Source: Bacteroidota bacterium
Lineage (GTDB): Bacteria; Bacteroidota; Bacteroidia; Chitinophagales; UBA10324
Direction: 5' to 3'
Length of the DNA: 25,647 bases
NCBI GenBank assembly: GCA_003455275.1
Contig: DMRR01000137.1
Coordinates: 1 to 25,647, forward strand
Shown: positions 14,595 through 23,171 of the stretch, piece after piece
Position numbering within the stretch: position 1 is the first letter of the stretch
Layout of the letters: every line of letters starts with the position of its first letter
Made by a program: the position numbers and the translations under genes
The notes under the pieces: generated by a model
The model's input: only the letters and a program-made list of their open reading frames with translations
Database searches by the model: none
What the model was told of the DNA's origin: nothing

Positions 14595-16796
14595 ATGACA
14601 AAATCATTTTATGCAACAGTTTCAGTTGCTGTAATCTCTATTTTTATTACAACAAAAGTTTTTGCCCAAAAACCAATTACAATCGAAGGCATTTGGAAAG
14701 ATTATGAATTCTACCCCGCCGCACCAGATGGTTTTACTCCGCTCAATGATGGCGAGCACTATGCAAAAGTTGAAAATGATTCGAAGGATAAACCTGCCAT
14801 TTATTCTTTCGAATATCTTACCGGGGTTAAAGCATCAACTATATTTTCAGTAAGTGAAAATGTTCCTTCAGATTCAGCTCGAAAATTTTCATCGCTTGAT
14901 TATTTTTTTGATAAGAATCAGGAGCACATACTTTTTTCAACCGATGAAGAAAAAATTTACAGGCGTGGTTCAGTAGCGTCCTATTTTGTTTTTGATATTA
15001 AATCGAAAAAACTTTCTGCACTTAGTGAAAAAGGAAAACAGATGAGTCCGGCGTTTTCACCAGACGGAAAAAAAATTGCATTTGTTCGCGACAACAATAT
15101 TTTCATAAAGGATTTGGAAAGCGGAGAAGAAAAACAAGTAACCACTGACGGAAAAAAGAATTTCATCATCAATGGAATTTGCGATTGGGTTTATGAGGAA
15201 GAATTTTCTTTTGTGCAGGCATTTCAATGGAGCAACGACAGTAAACACCTTGCTTACTATCATTTTGATGAAACAGCTGTCCCTGAATACACTGTTCAGT
15301 TTTACAACGACTTGTATCCTGAAAATTATTCTTATAAATATCCGAAAGCAGGAGAAAAAAATTCGATAGTACAAATTCATATTTACAATACCGAAACCGG
15401 GCTGAATGTTCTTGCTGATATTGGTCCTGAAACTGATCAATACATTCCGCGGATCAAATGGACGAACGATGACAATGTGCTATGCATTACCAGAATGAAT
15501 CGTTTGCAAAACAAACTTGAACTTCTTCTCGCCGATGCTTCCACCGGAAAAACTTCGGTAATGATGAAAGAAGAAGATCCTGATTATATAAATATTACTG
15601 ATGACCTTACCTTCTTCAAAGACAATTCGCAATTCATTTGGACCACCTCCGGCCGCGAAGGTTATAATCATATTTATATCTATGGCATGGATGGAAAAAT
15701 GAAAACCGAAGTGACACATGGAAACTGGGATGTCACTGCATTCTATGGACTGGACGAAAAGAATGGACTGATTTATTATCAAAGCGCTGAAGAAAGCCCA
15801 ATGCGTCGCTATGTATATTCAATCAAACTTGATGGAACGGACGAAAAAAAATTAACAAACGATGCCGGAACAAACAGTGCAGAATTTAATCCAACCTTTA
15901 GTTACTTCCTTCGCACACACAGTGATGCAAACACACCTCCGGATTATGCCATATGCAATTCAAATGGAGATTTAATTAAAGTTGTTGAGAATAATGATGC
16001 TTTGAAAAAGAAGCTGGTAGATTATGGTGTTTCGAAAAAAGAATTTTTCTCCTTTTCTCTCGATGACGGAACAGTATTAAATGGATGGATGATTAAACCA
16101 AAAGATTTTTCGGAAAAGAAAAAATATCCTGTGCTGATGCATGTATACGGCGGACCCGGAAGCCAACAGGTACTCGACAGTTACGACCCATTTTACTATA
16201 TGAATTTCAATTACCTTGCTCAGCATGGTTACATCATAGCTTGCGTAGATAACCGAGGCACAGGCGCCCGAGGTTCAAGTTTCGAGAAAATTACTTACAT
16301 GCAACTCGGAAGAATTGAGACTATGGATCAGGCAGCAGGAGCTAAATATCTTGGCTCATTAAAGTATGTAGACCCCACACGAATCGGAATCAGCGGTTGG
16401 AGTTATGGAGGTTTTATGTCATTGATGTGCCTGAGTTATTATCCTGATATATTTAAAACTGCCGTTTCTGTTGCTCCGGTGACAAGCTGGAAATTTTATG
16501 ATAGCATTTACACCGAACGATACATGCGGGCACCCGCTCAGAATAAGGAGGGGTATGAAAAATTTTGTCCTCTCGCCGGCGCACAATTTATCAAGGGAAA
16601 ACTATTGATTTGTCATGGATTGGCTGATGATAATGTTCATTATCAAAATACTGCTGAGTTACTTAAAATGCTTTATGCAAATAATATCAAGTTTACACAA
16701 ATGACTTTCCCGGATAAAAATCATGGCATTAATGGAGGCAATACGCGCAATTACCTTTTCAGCAATATGTATGATTGGGTCATAACAAATTTGTGA
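14595..16796 (+). CDS. S9 family (dipeptidyl-peptidase IV-like) serine peptidase
   Basis: 733 aa with a signal peptide (residues 1-24, VFA-Q), so periplasmic or membrane-associated. Residues about 40-480 form the DPP-IV N-terminal beta-propeller, including CDWVYEEEF with Glu201-203. In human DPP-IV the matching pair (Glu205/206) holds the substrate N-terminus, which points to removal of X-Pro or X-Ala dipeptides. The C-terminal alpha/beta hydrolase has GWSYGG with Ser603, DDNVH with Asp678, and NHG with His710. Ser-Asp spacing (75) and Asp-His spacing (32) closely match human DPP-IV (78 and 32). No sorting domain is present. It probably works in uptake of proline-rich peptides. A 264-270 bp gap and a separate promoter follow before rpoC. 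Confidence 0.94.
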   Translation: MTKSFYATVSVAVISIFITTKVFAQKPITIEGIWKDYEFYPAAPDGFTPLNDGEHYAKVENDSKDKPAIYSFEYLTGVKASTIFSVSENVPSDSARKFSSLDYFFDKNQEHILFSTDEEKIYRRGSVASYFVFDIKSKKLSALSEKGKQMSPAFSPDGKKIAFVRDNNIFIKDLESGEEKQVTTDGKKNFIINGICDWVYEEEFSFVQAFQWSNDSKHLAYYHFDETAVPEYTVQFYNDLYPENYSYKYPKAGEKNSIVQIHIYNTETGLNVLADIGPETDQYIPRIKWTNDDNVLCITRMNRLQNKLELLLADASTGKTSVMMKEEDPDYINITDDLTFFKDNSQFIWTTSGREGYNHIYIYGMDGKMKTEVTHGNWDVTAFYGLDEKNGLIYYQSAEESPMRRYVYSIKLDGTDEKKLTNDAGTNSAEFNPTFSYFLRTHSDANTPPDYAICNSNGDLIKVVENNDALKKKLVDYGVSKKEFFSFSLDDGTVLNGWMIKPKDFSEKKKYPVLMHVYGGPGSQQVLDSYDPFYYMNFNYLAQHGYIIACVDNRGTGARGSSFEKITYMQLGRIETMDQAAGAKYLGSLKYVDPTRIGISGWSYGGFMSLMCLSYYPDIFKTAVSVAPVTSWKFYDSIYTERYMRAPAQNKEGYEKFCPLAGAQFIKGKLLICHGLADDNVHYQNTAELLKMLYANNIKFTQMTFPDKNHGINGGNTRNYLFSNMYDWVITNL

Positions 16797-16864
16797 TTTG
16801 ATTTAATTAGGTTTAGCATTTCATTATGCGCTGAAAACCAGCCAGAAATATTTAAGGAACAACA

Positions 16865-16902
16865 TTTGCAAATCCGGCGCTCCCCTATACATTTGCGCTC
16901 CC
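16865..16902 (+). promoter_or_regulatory. consensus Bacteroidota promoter of rpoC
   Basis: TTTG (16865-16868), 19 bp, then TACATTTG (16888-16895): an exact match to the -33/-7 consensus and its usual spacing. The start point would be about 16900, giving a leader of about 165 nt. GCGCTCCC occurs twice, at 16877-16884 in the spacer and at 16895-16902 across the discriminator. CCTTT-GAA-AAAGG right after the start (16901-16913) can form a small hairpin. Confidence 0.75.
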
Positions 16903-17066
16903 TTTGAAAAAGGAAAATTTTTGGCGCGCTGCTTCCCATTTACAACAAATTTTTTGCAAATATTATTTACACAATTATGTGCATCATCTGGATTGCTTCC
17001 AAAGGAATCAGTGCGTCCTGAAATTGAATTTAATTACATTATAAAACATTAAAATAATTTTTGAAA

Positions 17067-20000
17067 ATGCCTTTCAAGAAAGACCTTAAGATTAAACCCA
17101 ACTTTACAAAAATTACAATTGGTCTCGCTTCTCCCGATTCAATTCTGGAAAGAAGTTTTGGCGAAATCCTGAAACCGGAAACCATTAATTACCGCACTTA
17201 CAAACCTGAACGCGATGGATTGTTCTGCGAAAGAATCTTTGGTCCTGTAAAGGATTATGAATGTTATTGTGGTAAGTACAAGCGTATTCGTTACAAAGGG
17301 ATTGTCTGCGACCGTTGCGGTGTTGAGGTTACTGAAAAGAAAGTTCGTCGCGAGCGTATGGGTCATATTAAACTCGTAGTTCCCATTATTCATATTTGGT
17401 ATTTCAAATCTCTTCCAAATAAAATTGGTTACCTGTTGGGGGTTTCTTCTAAAAAGTTGGAGAGTATTATTTATTACGAACGCTTCGTGGTTATACAAGC
17501 CGGAGTTGCTGAAGGCCGTCAAAAAATGGACTTGATTACAGAGGAAGAATATCTTGATACAGTAGAAAAACTTCCAAAGGATAATCAACATCTTGATGAC
17601 ACAGATCCAAACAAGTTCATTGCTAAAATGGGAGGCGAAGCAGTAAGTGATCTGCTCTCAAGAATAAATATGGATGAACTTTCATACCAGCTCCGTGATC
17701 AGGCTGCAAATGAAACTTCGCAGCAGCGCAAAGCTGAGGCATTGAAAAGGTTGAGTGTGGTTGAGGCATTTAGAGATGCACAAAGCCGTTATGAAAATCG
17801 CCCTGAATGGATGGTGGTTCAGTATTTACCTGTAATTCCGCCTGAACTTCGTCCCTTAGTACCTCTTGATGGCGGCCGTTTTGCCAGCTCTGATCTAAAC
17901 GATTTATATCGCCGGGTTATTATTCGTAATAATCGATTGAAGAGGTTAATGGAAATAAAAGCTCCTGATGTTATTCTTCGAAATGAAAAAAGAATGTTGC
18001 AGGAGGCGGTTGATTCTTTGTTTGATAATTCGCGCAAATCAAATGCTGTTAAAGCTGAGGGAGGAAGAGCGCTGAAATCATTAAGTGATGTGTTAAAAGG
18101 TAAGCAAGGTCGCTTCCGCCAGAATTTGTTAGGAAAGCGTGTTGATTATTCGGGCCGATCAGTAATTGTTGTTGGACCTGAATTAAAATTATATGAGTGC
18201 GGTCTGCCTAAGGATATGGCAGCCGAGTTATTTAAGCCTTTCATCATTCGCAAGTTGATTGAAAGAGGAGTTGTTAAGACCGTAAAATCAGCAAAGAAAT
18301 TAGTTGATAAGAAGGATGCTCACATTTGGGATATCCTTGAAAACATATTGAAGGGACATCCAGTACTTCTTAATCGTGCTCCAACTCTGCACCGACTTTC
18401 GATTCAGGCGTTTCAACCAAAGTTGATTGAAGGAAAAGCAATTCGCCTTCACCCTCTGGTTTGCGGCGCTTTTAACGCAGACTTTGATGGTGACCAAATG
18501 GCTGTTCATGTTCCATTAAGTAATGCTGCAATTCTTGAAGCACAGCTATTAATGCTCTCGGCTCACAATATTTTAAATCCGCAAAACGGATCACCTATCA
18601 CTCTTCCTTCACAAGATATGGTGCTAGGTCTATACTACATTTCAAAACATAAAAAATCTACCAAGGAAGAAAAAGTAAAGGGTGAAGGAAAAATTTTCTA
18701 CTCTCCAGAAGAAGTGATAATAGCTTATAATGAAAAGAGAGTAGACCTGCATGCAGTTATTAAAGTTAAAGTGAACTTGCGCCAGGGAGATAAATTGGTA
18801 AATAAATTAGAGGAAACAACAGTAGGCCGTGTAATTTTCAATCAATTTGTTCCGCAAGAAGTTGGATTCATCAATATTCTTTTAACCAAGAAAGCTCTTC
18901 GTGAGGTAATTGGTAATGTTATTAAGATCACAAACATTCCGCGAACTGCTCAGTTTCTTGACGATATAAAAAATCTGGGATTCAACATGGCATTCAAAGG
19001 AGGTTTGTCATTCAATATTTCAGACCTTGTTGTATCGCAGATGAAGGACAAGATGCTTGATCAGGCTCAGGAAGAAGTAGACGAAGTATGGAGTAATTAC
19101 AACATGGGTCTTATTACTAACAATGAAAGATACAATCAAATCATTGACATCTGGACTCGTGTAAATAATCGCCTTTCCGATGTATTGATTAAAGAGTTAT
19201 CTGTACACAAACAAGGATTTAATTCTGTTTACATGATGCTGGATTCAGGGGCCCGTGGATCAAGAGAGCAAATCCGTCAATTAGGCGGCATGCGGGGACT
19301 CATGCAGAAACCAAGAAAATCTGGAGGTAACCCTGGAGGAGAAATTATTGAAAACCCAATTCTCTCTAATTTTAAAGAGGGGCTTTCGGTACTTGAATAT
19401 TTTATTTCAACTCATGGTGCGCGTAAAGGTCTCGCAGATACTGCCTTGAAAACTGCTGATGCCGGTTATCTCACCCGCCGTTTGGTGGATGTTGCCCAGG
19501 ATGTAGTTATTACACAAGAGGACTGTGAAACGCTCCGCGGAATTTCAATCAGTGCGCTTAAAGACAATGAAGATATAGTTGAACCATTGAGCGAAAGAAT
19601 AATTGGCCGTGTAGCATTGAATGACATTTTTGATCCATTAACAGATAAATTGGTGGCAAAAGGCGGCGAAGAAATTTCAGAAGATATTGCTAAAATGATT
19701 GACTCATTAGCAATCGAGTCTGTTGAAATCCGTTCTGTTCTGACATGCGAAGCCAAAAAAGGTGTTTGCTCGAAATGTTATGGTAGAAATCTCGCTAGCG
19801 GAAGAATGAGTGAAATGGGGGATGCTGTCGGAATTATTTCAGCTCAATCTATTGGTGAACCTGGAACTCAGTTGACTCTTCGTACCTTCCATACAGGAGG
19901 TGCTGCTGGTGGCGGTGCAACTGAATCGCGCCATGAAGCCAAATTTGAAGGCGTAGTTCAAACCGAAGATGTGCGAACTACTCCATTTACAAATGAAAAA

Positions 20001-21371
20001 GGTGACAAGATAAATGTCGTTCTCAGCCGTATGGGTGAATTAAGAATTATAGAACCTAAATCAGGTAAGCAACTTATTTCATACAACATTCCATATGGTG
20101 CATATATAAATGTAAAGGATGGCGACAAGATTACTAAGGGGCAGGAAATATGCACCTGGGATCCATACAATGCAGTTATCATTACTGAATTCAAAGGAGA
20201 AGTTGAGTTCGAAAATATTATTGATGGAATTACCTATCGCGAGGAAGCAGATGAACAAACAGGTCACCGCGAAAAGGTAATTGTTGAATCAAGAGATAAA
20301 ACCAAGATTCCAACCATCAAGTTAATGAAAGGAAAAAATGAATTAAAGAGTTATAACATTCCGGTTGGATCACATATAAATGTTGAGGCGGGAGATGAAG
20401 TTCTTCCCGGAACAGTGCTTGTTAAAATTCCTCGCCTTACAGGTAAATTGAAAGGAGATATCACCGGAGGTCTTCCTCGTGTAACTGAATTATTCGAAGC
20501 ACGGAACCCAAGTAACCCGGCTGTTGTAAGTGAAATTGATGGCGTTGTTCAATTCGGCACTGTTAAGCGTGGTAATCGTGAGATTATTGTTGAATCTAAA
20601 GATGGTGTTCAGAAAAAATATCTTGTTCCGTTAAGTAAGCACATTTTGATTCAAGACGGAGATTTTGTGAAAGCCGGAACTCCTTTATCGGATGGAGCAA
20701 TTACTCCTGCAGATATTCTTTCTATCAAAGGACCTTTTGCTCTTCAATCTTATATGGTGAATGAAATTCAGGAAGTGTATCGCTTACAAGGTGTAAAGAT
20801 AAATGACAAGCATATCGAAACTATTGTGCGCCAAATGATGCGCAAGGTATTGATTGTAGATCCGGGAGATACTTTATTCCTTGAAGGAGAGCCCGCAGAT
20901 AAGTTTGAATTCCTTGAAGTGAACGAAGAGATTTTTGATAAGAAAGTAATCACTGTAAATGGCGATTCTGAAAATCTTAAAGTAGGACAAATCACAACCT
21001 TAAGAACAATACGAGAAGAGAACTCAGCGCTGAAGCGTGCAGATAAGAAAGCAATAGAATGGCGCGATGCTGTTCCTGCAACATCGGAACCAATGTTGTT
21101 AGGAATTACCCGTGCATCATTAGGAACGAAGAGCTGGATCTCGGCTGCCTCATTCCAGGAAACTACCAAGGTACTTAGCACTGCCTCTATTTCAGCAAAA
21201 ACCGATTCACTAATGGGATTAAAAGAAAATGTTATCATCGGTCATCTGATTCCTGCCGGAACCGGATTGCCAGAGTATGAAAACATTGTTGTTGGTTCTA
21301 AGGAAGAATATGAGCGCCTTTTAACTTCCAAGAAAGAACTGCTTGTACCAATTGATGAAATTGACGAATAA
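17067..21371 (+). CDS. rpoC: DNA-directed RNA polymerase beta' subunit
   Basis: 1434 aa from the ATG at 17067; a TTG two codons upstream is in frame but disfavoured. Length fits Bacteroidota. The N-terminal zinc site is CYC...CDRC (Cys66, Cys68, Cys81, Cys84). The catalytic Mg motif NADFDGDQM is at 470-478 with Asp472, Asp474 and Asp476. The bridge-helix/trigger-loop part includes [24 protein letters not shown] and [23 protein letters not shown]. The second zinc site is [11 protein letters not shown] (Cys894, Cys901, Cys904, plus the Cys of EDCETLRG). All catalytic elements are intact. The unusual point is position: rpoB, normally directly upstream, is absent; a peptidase gene and a consensus promoter are there instead. 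Confidence 0.99.
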   Translation: MPFKKDLKIKPNFTKITIGLASPDSILERSFGEILKPETINYRTYKPERDGLFCERIFGPVKDYECYCGKYKRIRYKGIVCDRCGVEVTEKKVRRERMGHIKLVVPIIHIWYFKSLPNKIGYLLGVSSKKLESIIYYERFVVIQAGVAEGRQKMDLITEEEYLDTVEKLPKDNQHLDDTDPNKFIAKMGGEAVSDLLSRINMDELSYQLRDQAANETSQQRKAEALKRLSVVEAFRDAQSRYENRPEWMVVQYLPVIPPELRPLVPLDGGRFASSDLNDLYRRVIIRNNRLKRLMEIKAPDVILRNEKRMLQEAVDSLFDNSRKSNAVKAEGGRALKSLSDVLKGKQGRFRQNLLGKRVDYSGRSVIVVGPELKLYECGLPKDMAAELFKPFIIRKLIERGVVKTVKSAKKLVDKKDAHIWDILENILKGHPVLLNRAPTLHRLSIQAFQPKLIEGKAIRLHPLVCGAFNADFDGDQMAVHVPLSNAAILEAQLLMLSAHNILNPQNGSPITLPSQDMVLGLYYISKHKKSTKEEKVKGEGKIFYSPEEVIIAYNEKRVDLHAVIKVKVNLRQGDKLVNKLEETTVGRVIFNQFVPQEVGFINILLTKKALREVIGNVIKITNIPRTAQFLDDIKNLGFNMAFKGGLSFNISDLVVSQMKDKMLDQAQEEVDEVWSNYNMGLITNNERYNQIIDIWTRVNNRLSDVLIKELSVHKQGFNSVYMMLDSGARGSREQIRQLGGMRGLMQKPRKSGGNPGGEIIENPILSNFKEGLSVLEYFISTHGARKGLADTALKTADAGYLTRRLVDVAQDVVITQEDCETLRGISISALKDNEDIVEPLSERIIGRVALNDIFDPLTDKLVAKGGEEISEDIAKMIDSLAIESVEIRSVLTCEAKKGVCSKCYGRNLASGRMSEMGDAVGIISAQSIGEPGTQLTLRTFHTGGAAGGGATESRHEAKFEGVVQTEDVRTTPFTNEKGDKINVVLSRMGELRIIEPKSGKQLISYNIPYGAYINVKDGDKITKGQEICTWDPYNAVIITEFKGEVEFENIIDGITYREEADEQTGHREKVIVESRDKTKIPTIKLMKGKNELKSYNIPVGSHINVEAGDEVLPGTVLVKIPRLTGKLKGDITGGLPRVTELFEARNPSNPAVVSEIDGVVQFGTVKRGNREIIVESKDGVQKKYLVPLSKHILIQDGDFVKAGTPLSDGAITPADILSIKGPFALQSYMVNEIQEVYRLQGVKINDKHIETIVRQMMRKVLIVDPGDTLFLEGEPADKFEFLEVNEEIFDKKVITVNGDSENLKVGQITTLRTIREENSALKRADKKAIEWRDAVPATSEPMLLGITRASLGTKSWISAASFQETTKVLSTASISAKTDSLMGLKENVIIGHLIPAGTGLPEYENIVVGSKEEYERLLTSKKELLVPIDEIDE

Positions 21372-21390
21372 TTTTTTATGAAATTTATTG

Positions 21391-21426
21391 ATTTGGCAAC
21401 TCGAAATGAGTTGCCAAATTTTTTTC
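21391..21426 (+). terminator. terminator between rpoC and the DUF3467 gene
   Basis: ATTTGGCAACTC (21391-21402) and GAGTTGCCAAAT (21408-21419) form a perfect 12-bp stem with loop GAAAT, followed by a run of T. It lies 19 nt after the rpoC stop and 20 nt before the DUF3467 start, so it should end most transcripts or reduce read-through. Confidence 0.85.
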
Positions 21427-21445
21427 AGTAAAACAATTTAATAAA

Positions 21446-21766
21446 ATGGAAACGAATAATCCTCCACAGCAAAATCAAATAAACATAGAACTCACTGAAG
21501 AAATTGCAGAAGGCATCTACAGCAACCTGGCAATAATCACACACAGTAATCAGGAGTTTATTGTAGACTTCATTAAAATGATGCCCGGGATACCTAAGGC
21601 AAAAGTGAAAGCTCGCATTGTGCTCACCCCTTCACATGCTAAAAGATTTTTGAAAGCATTAAAAGAAAACATCAACAAGTTTGAAAGTCAAAATGGAGAA
21701 ATAGGAGATATAGAAGATATCCCAATGATGAATATGAATTTTGGAGGACAAACCGGTCAAGCTTAG
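21446..21766 (+). CDS. DUF3467 protein
   Basis: 106 aa, full length. INIELTEEIAEGIYSNLAIITHSNQEFIVDFIKMMPG, then KARIVLTPSHAKRFLKALKENINKFE, is the DUF3467 pattern: a short beta-sheet followed by a helix. The C-terminal 20 residues are acidic, then Met/Asn/Gly rich. No signal peptide, so cytoplasmic. Its function is unknown. The gene is commonly found directly after rpoC in Bacteroidota, and that link is kept here although rpoB is not. A 12-bp terminator stem separates it from rpoC, so it depends on read-through or an unseen promoter. Confidence 0.93.
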   Translation: METNNPPQQNQINIELTEEIAEGIYSNLAIITHSNQEFIVDFIKMMPGIPKAKVKARIVLTPSHAKRFLKALKENINKFESQNGEIGDIEDIPMMNMNFGGQTGQA

Positions 21767-21789
21767 TTTATTAAATTTTAATAAATTAC

Positions 21790-21828
21790 AAAACGCCGAA
21801 GCATATCAATTGCTTCGGCGTTTTTTTT
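21790..21828 (+). terminator. strong terminator of the rpoC/DUF3467 unit
   Basis: AAACGCCGAAGCA (21791-21803) pairs perfectly with TGCTTCGGCGTTT (21811-21823), loop TATCAAT, within a run of eight T. It starts 24 nt after the DUF3467 stop. Confidence 0.92.
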
Positions 21829-22184
21829 ATATGACCGCTTTAACTATTAAAGCTGTCCAATTTCTTGACCACGGATTAATCCGCTTGACAAGCCCTAAAT
21901 GTGATTTTAGGTTTATAGCCGGAAATTTTTTTAAAACAAATTACCTGTCAGAAAAGCTTTCCCGGAAAAGAAATTAAAACTGAAACCTGTATGAAAAATT
22001 CTTATGAGAAAAAAAATCTGTTAAGTGTTTTTAGTGTTCGCTTAAGCCATGCTGCGGGTGTGCGCATGCACAGATTATTAAATAAATCTCTTCATAGGAT
22101 TTTAACAAAATGTTATTTCCTCTTCATTTCATTTTGAAAAATACAGGTTTCATGTTTTAATAATTAATCAGATAAAAAAAAATC
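21829..22184. other. intergenic region without a recognisable gene
   Basis: No convincing coding frame on either strand. It holds a perfect 12-bp palindrome CGGATTAATCCG (21872-21883), a small hairpin CCTAAA-TGTGAT-TTTAGG (21894-21911) and the long inverted repeat listed separately. No TAnnTTTG promoter with a good -33 element was found ahead of the CHAP gene. Confidence 0.6.
21973..22161. repeat. 189-bp stretch bounded by 20-bp inverted repeats
   Basis: The left arm is ATTAAAAC then TGAAACCTGTAT (21973-21992). The right arm (22141-22161) is its exact complement with one extra base between the two blocks. A TTAA lies at each outer end (21974-21977 and 22157-22160). The interior is A/T-rich, non-coding and not itself symmetrical. 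It could be a small non-autonomous insertion (MITE-like) or an RNA closed by a long stem. It ends 23 nt before the CHAP gene. Confidence 0.5.
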
Positions 22185-22733
22185 ATGAGCAGAAAAGAAA
22201 TTATTCAGAGAGCAGCTGCCGAAGAAGGAACCACTGAAAATCCGCCAAATAGTAATAAGACAAAGTACGGAGAATGGTATGGCTTAAATGGCGTGCCCTG
22301 GTGTGCAATATTTGTTTCCTACATTTTTGATAAAGCCGGTCACTCACTGGGCTTTATTGAAACAGGCAAGGGTTATCAAAGTTGCCAGGGTGGATATAAT
22401 CACTGGCGGAGCACAAATGAATTTACAACCAATCCACAACCTGGTGATATTGTTTTATATGACTGGAATGGAGATGGACACTGTGACCACACCGGAATTT
22501 TTCTTCGATGGATAAAACAGGGTGAAAAATTTGAAGCCTGGGAAGGAAACACCTCTATGACAGATAACAGCAATGGCGGAATTGTTATGTTGCGAAAAAG
22601 AAGTGCAAATGTTGTAAGGGCGTTTGTTAGTCCAGCTGTGCTTGGCGGTATGACCGACCAAATAATACATAATGATTTGGCGGCCGGTGACCGCGGGTCG
22701 CGCATTTCAGGTTTACAACATAAACTCTCATAA
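22185..22733 (+). CDS. CHAP-type peptidoglycan hydrolase, N-terminal part of an interrupted gene
   Basis: 182 aa before an in-frame TAA. Residues about 1-155 are a CHAP/NlpC-like cysteine peptidase domain. TKYGEWYGLNGVPWCAIFVSYIFDKAG carries the catalytic Cys40, PQPGDIVLYDWNGDGHCDHTGIF the histidine (His102), and EAWEGNTS (117-124) the third polar position (Glu120/Asn122). The usual reaction is amide-bond cleavage in peptidoglycan stem peptides. A peptidoglycan-binding domain starts at about 168 (LAAGDRGSRISGLQHKLS) and is cut by the TAA after its first helix; the rest continues in the same frame. No signal peptide is present, as in phage-type or contact-delivered lysins. The catalytic part could still fold alone. 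Confidence 0.8.
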   Translation: MSRKEIIQRAAAEEGTTENPPNSNKTKYGEWYGLNGVPWCAIFVSYIFDKAGHSLGFIETGKGYQSCQGGYNHWRSTNEFTTNPQPGDIVLYDWNGDGHCDHTGIFLRWIKQGEKFEAWEGNTSMTDNSNGGIVMLRKRSANVVRAFVSPAVLGGMTDQIIHNDLAAGDRGSRISGLQHKLS

Positions 22734-23165
22734 CTTGGTTATAAAATCGTGATAGATGGTTGGTTTGGAAAAGAGACAGAGATTGCGGTGAAACGATTTC
22801 AAGAAGAAAATCATCTGGAGGCGACTGGTATTGTTTCAGAAGCACTTATTGGTTATATGACCGACATATTGAACCGCCCTAGAGTGAGTGACAAAAAACT
22901 AATCTCAGGAAGTTTTCTTAAGAAGGGTGATCGGGGGTTTGCTGTATTGAGCTTACAGAAAAAGCTAAATGCTTTTGGAGCCAATTTCGATTTCCCCGAA
23001 TTCCGAGATGCACTTACAATTGCTTTACACAATGTAATGCAATCACAAAAAGATAAATTTAAAATCGGAGGTGCTAATCCAATTTCCGAAGAGCAACTAC
23101 TTGATAAATTTTGCTTCCTCAATGCAAAATCATTTTTAGAAAATCATCTTCCAACCCAAATCTAA
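22734..23165 (+). pseudogene. C-terminal peptidoglycan-binding part of the CHAP gene, after an in-frame stop
   Basis: It continues in exactly the same frame as the CHAP gene. Across the TAA the sequence reads LQHKLS-stop-LGYKIVIDGWFGKETEIAVKRFQ, where peptidoglycan-binding domains usually read LQxKLxxLGYxxxxDGxFGxxTxxAVxxFQ. The stop therefore replaces a single residue, with no indel. A second, more diverged copy begins at LKKGDRGFAVLSLQKKLNAFGANFD, but lacks the DGxFG turn. The part could only be made by read-through or from a weak internal start such as GTG at 22749. Intact but for one codon, which suggests recent loss or recoding. Confidence 0.75.
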
Positions 23166-23171
23166 ATTCTG

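Noticed and set aside
16903..17066. Riboswitch or ribosomal-protein leader in the rpoC 5' region
   Set aside because: Only small hairpins are seen and none matches a motif that I know.
21829..21977. Short reading frame continuing past the DUF3467 terminator
   Set aside because: It overlaps the end of DUF3467 in another frame and crosses the terminator stem; its composition is not protein-like.
22731..22733. Selenocysteine or pyrrolysine recoding at the internal stop
   Set aside because: The codon is TAA, not TGA or TAG, and the position is not a catalytic cysteine.
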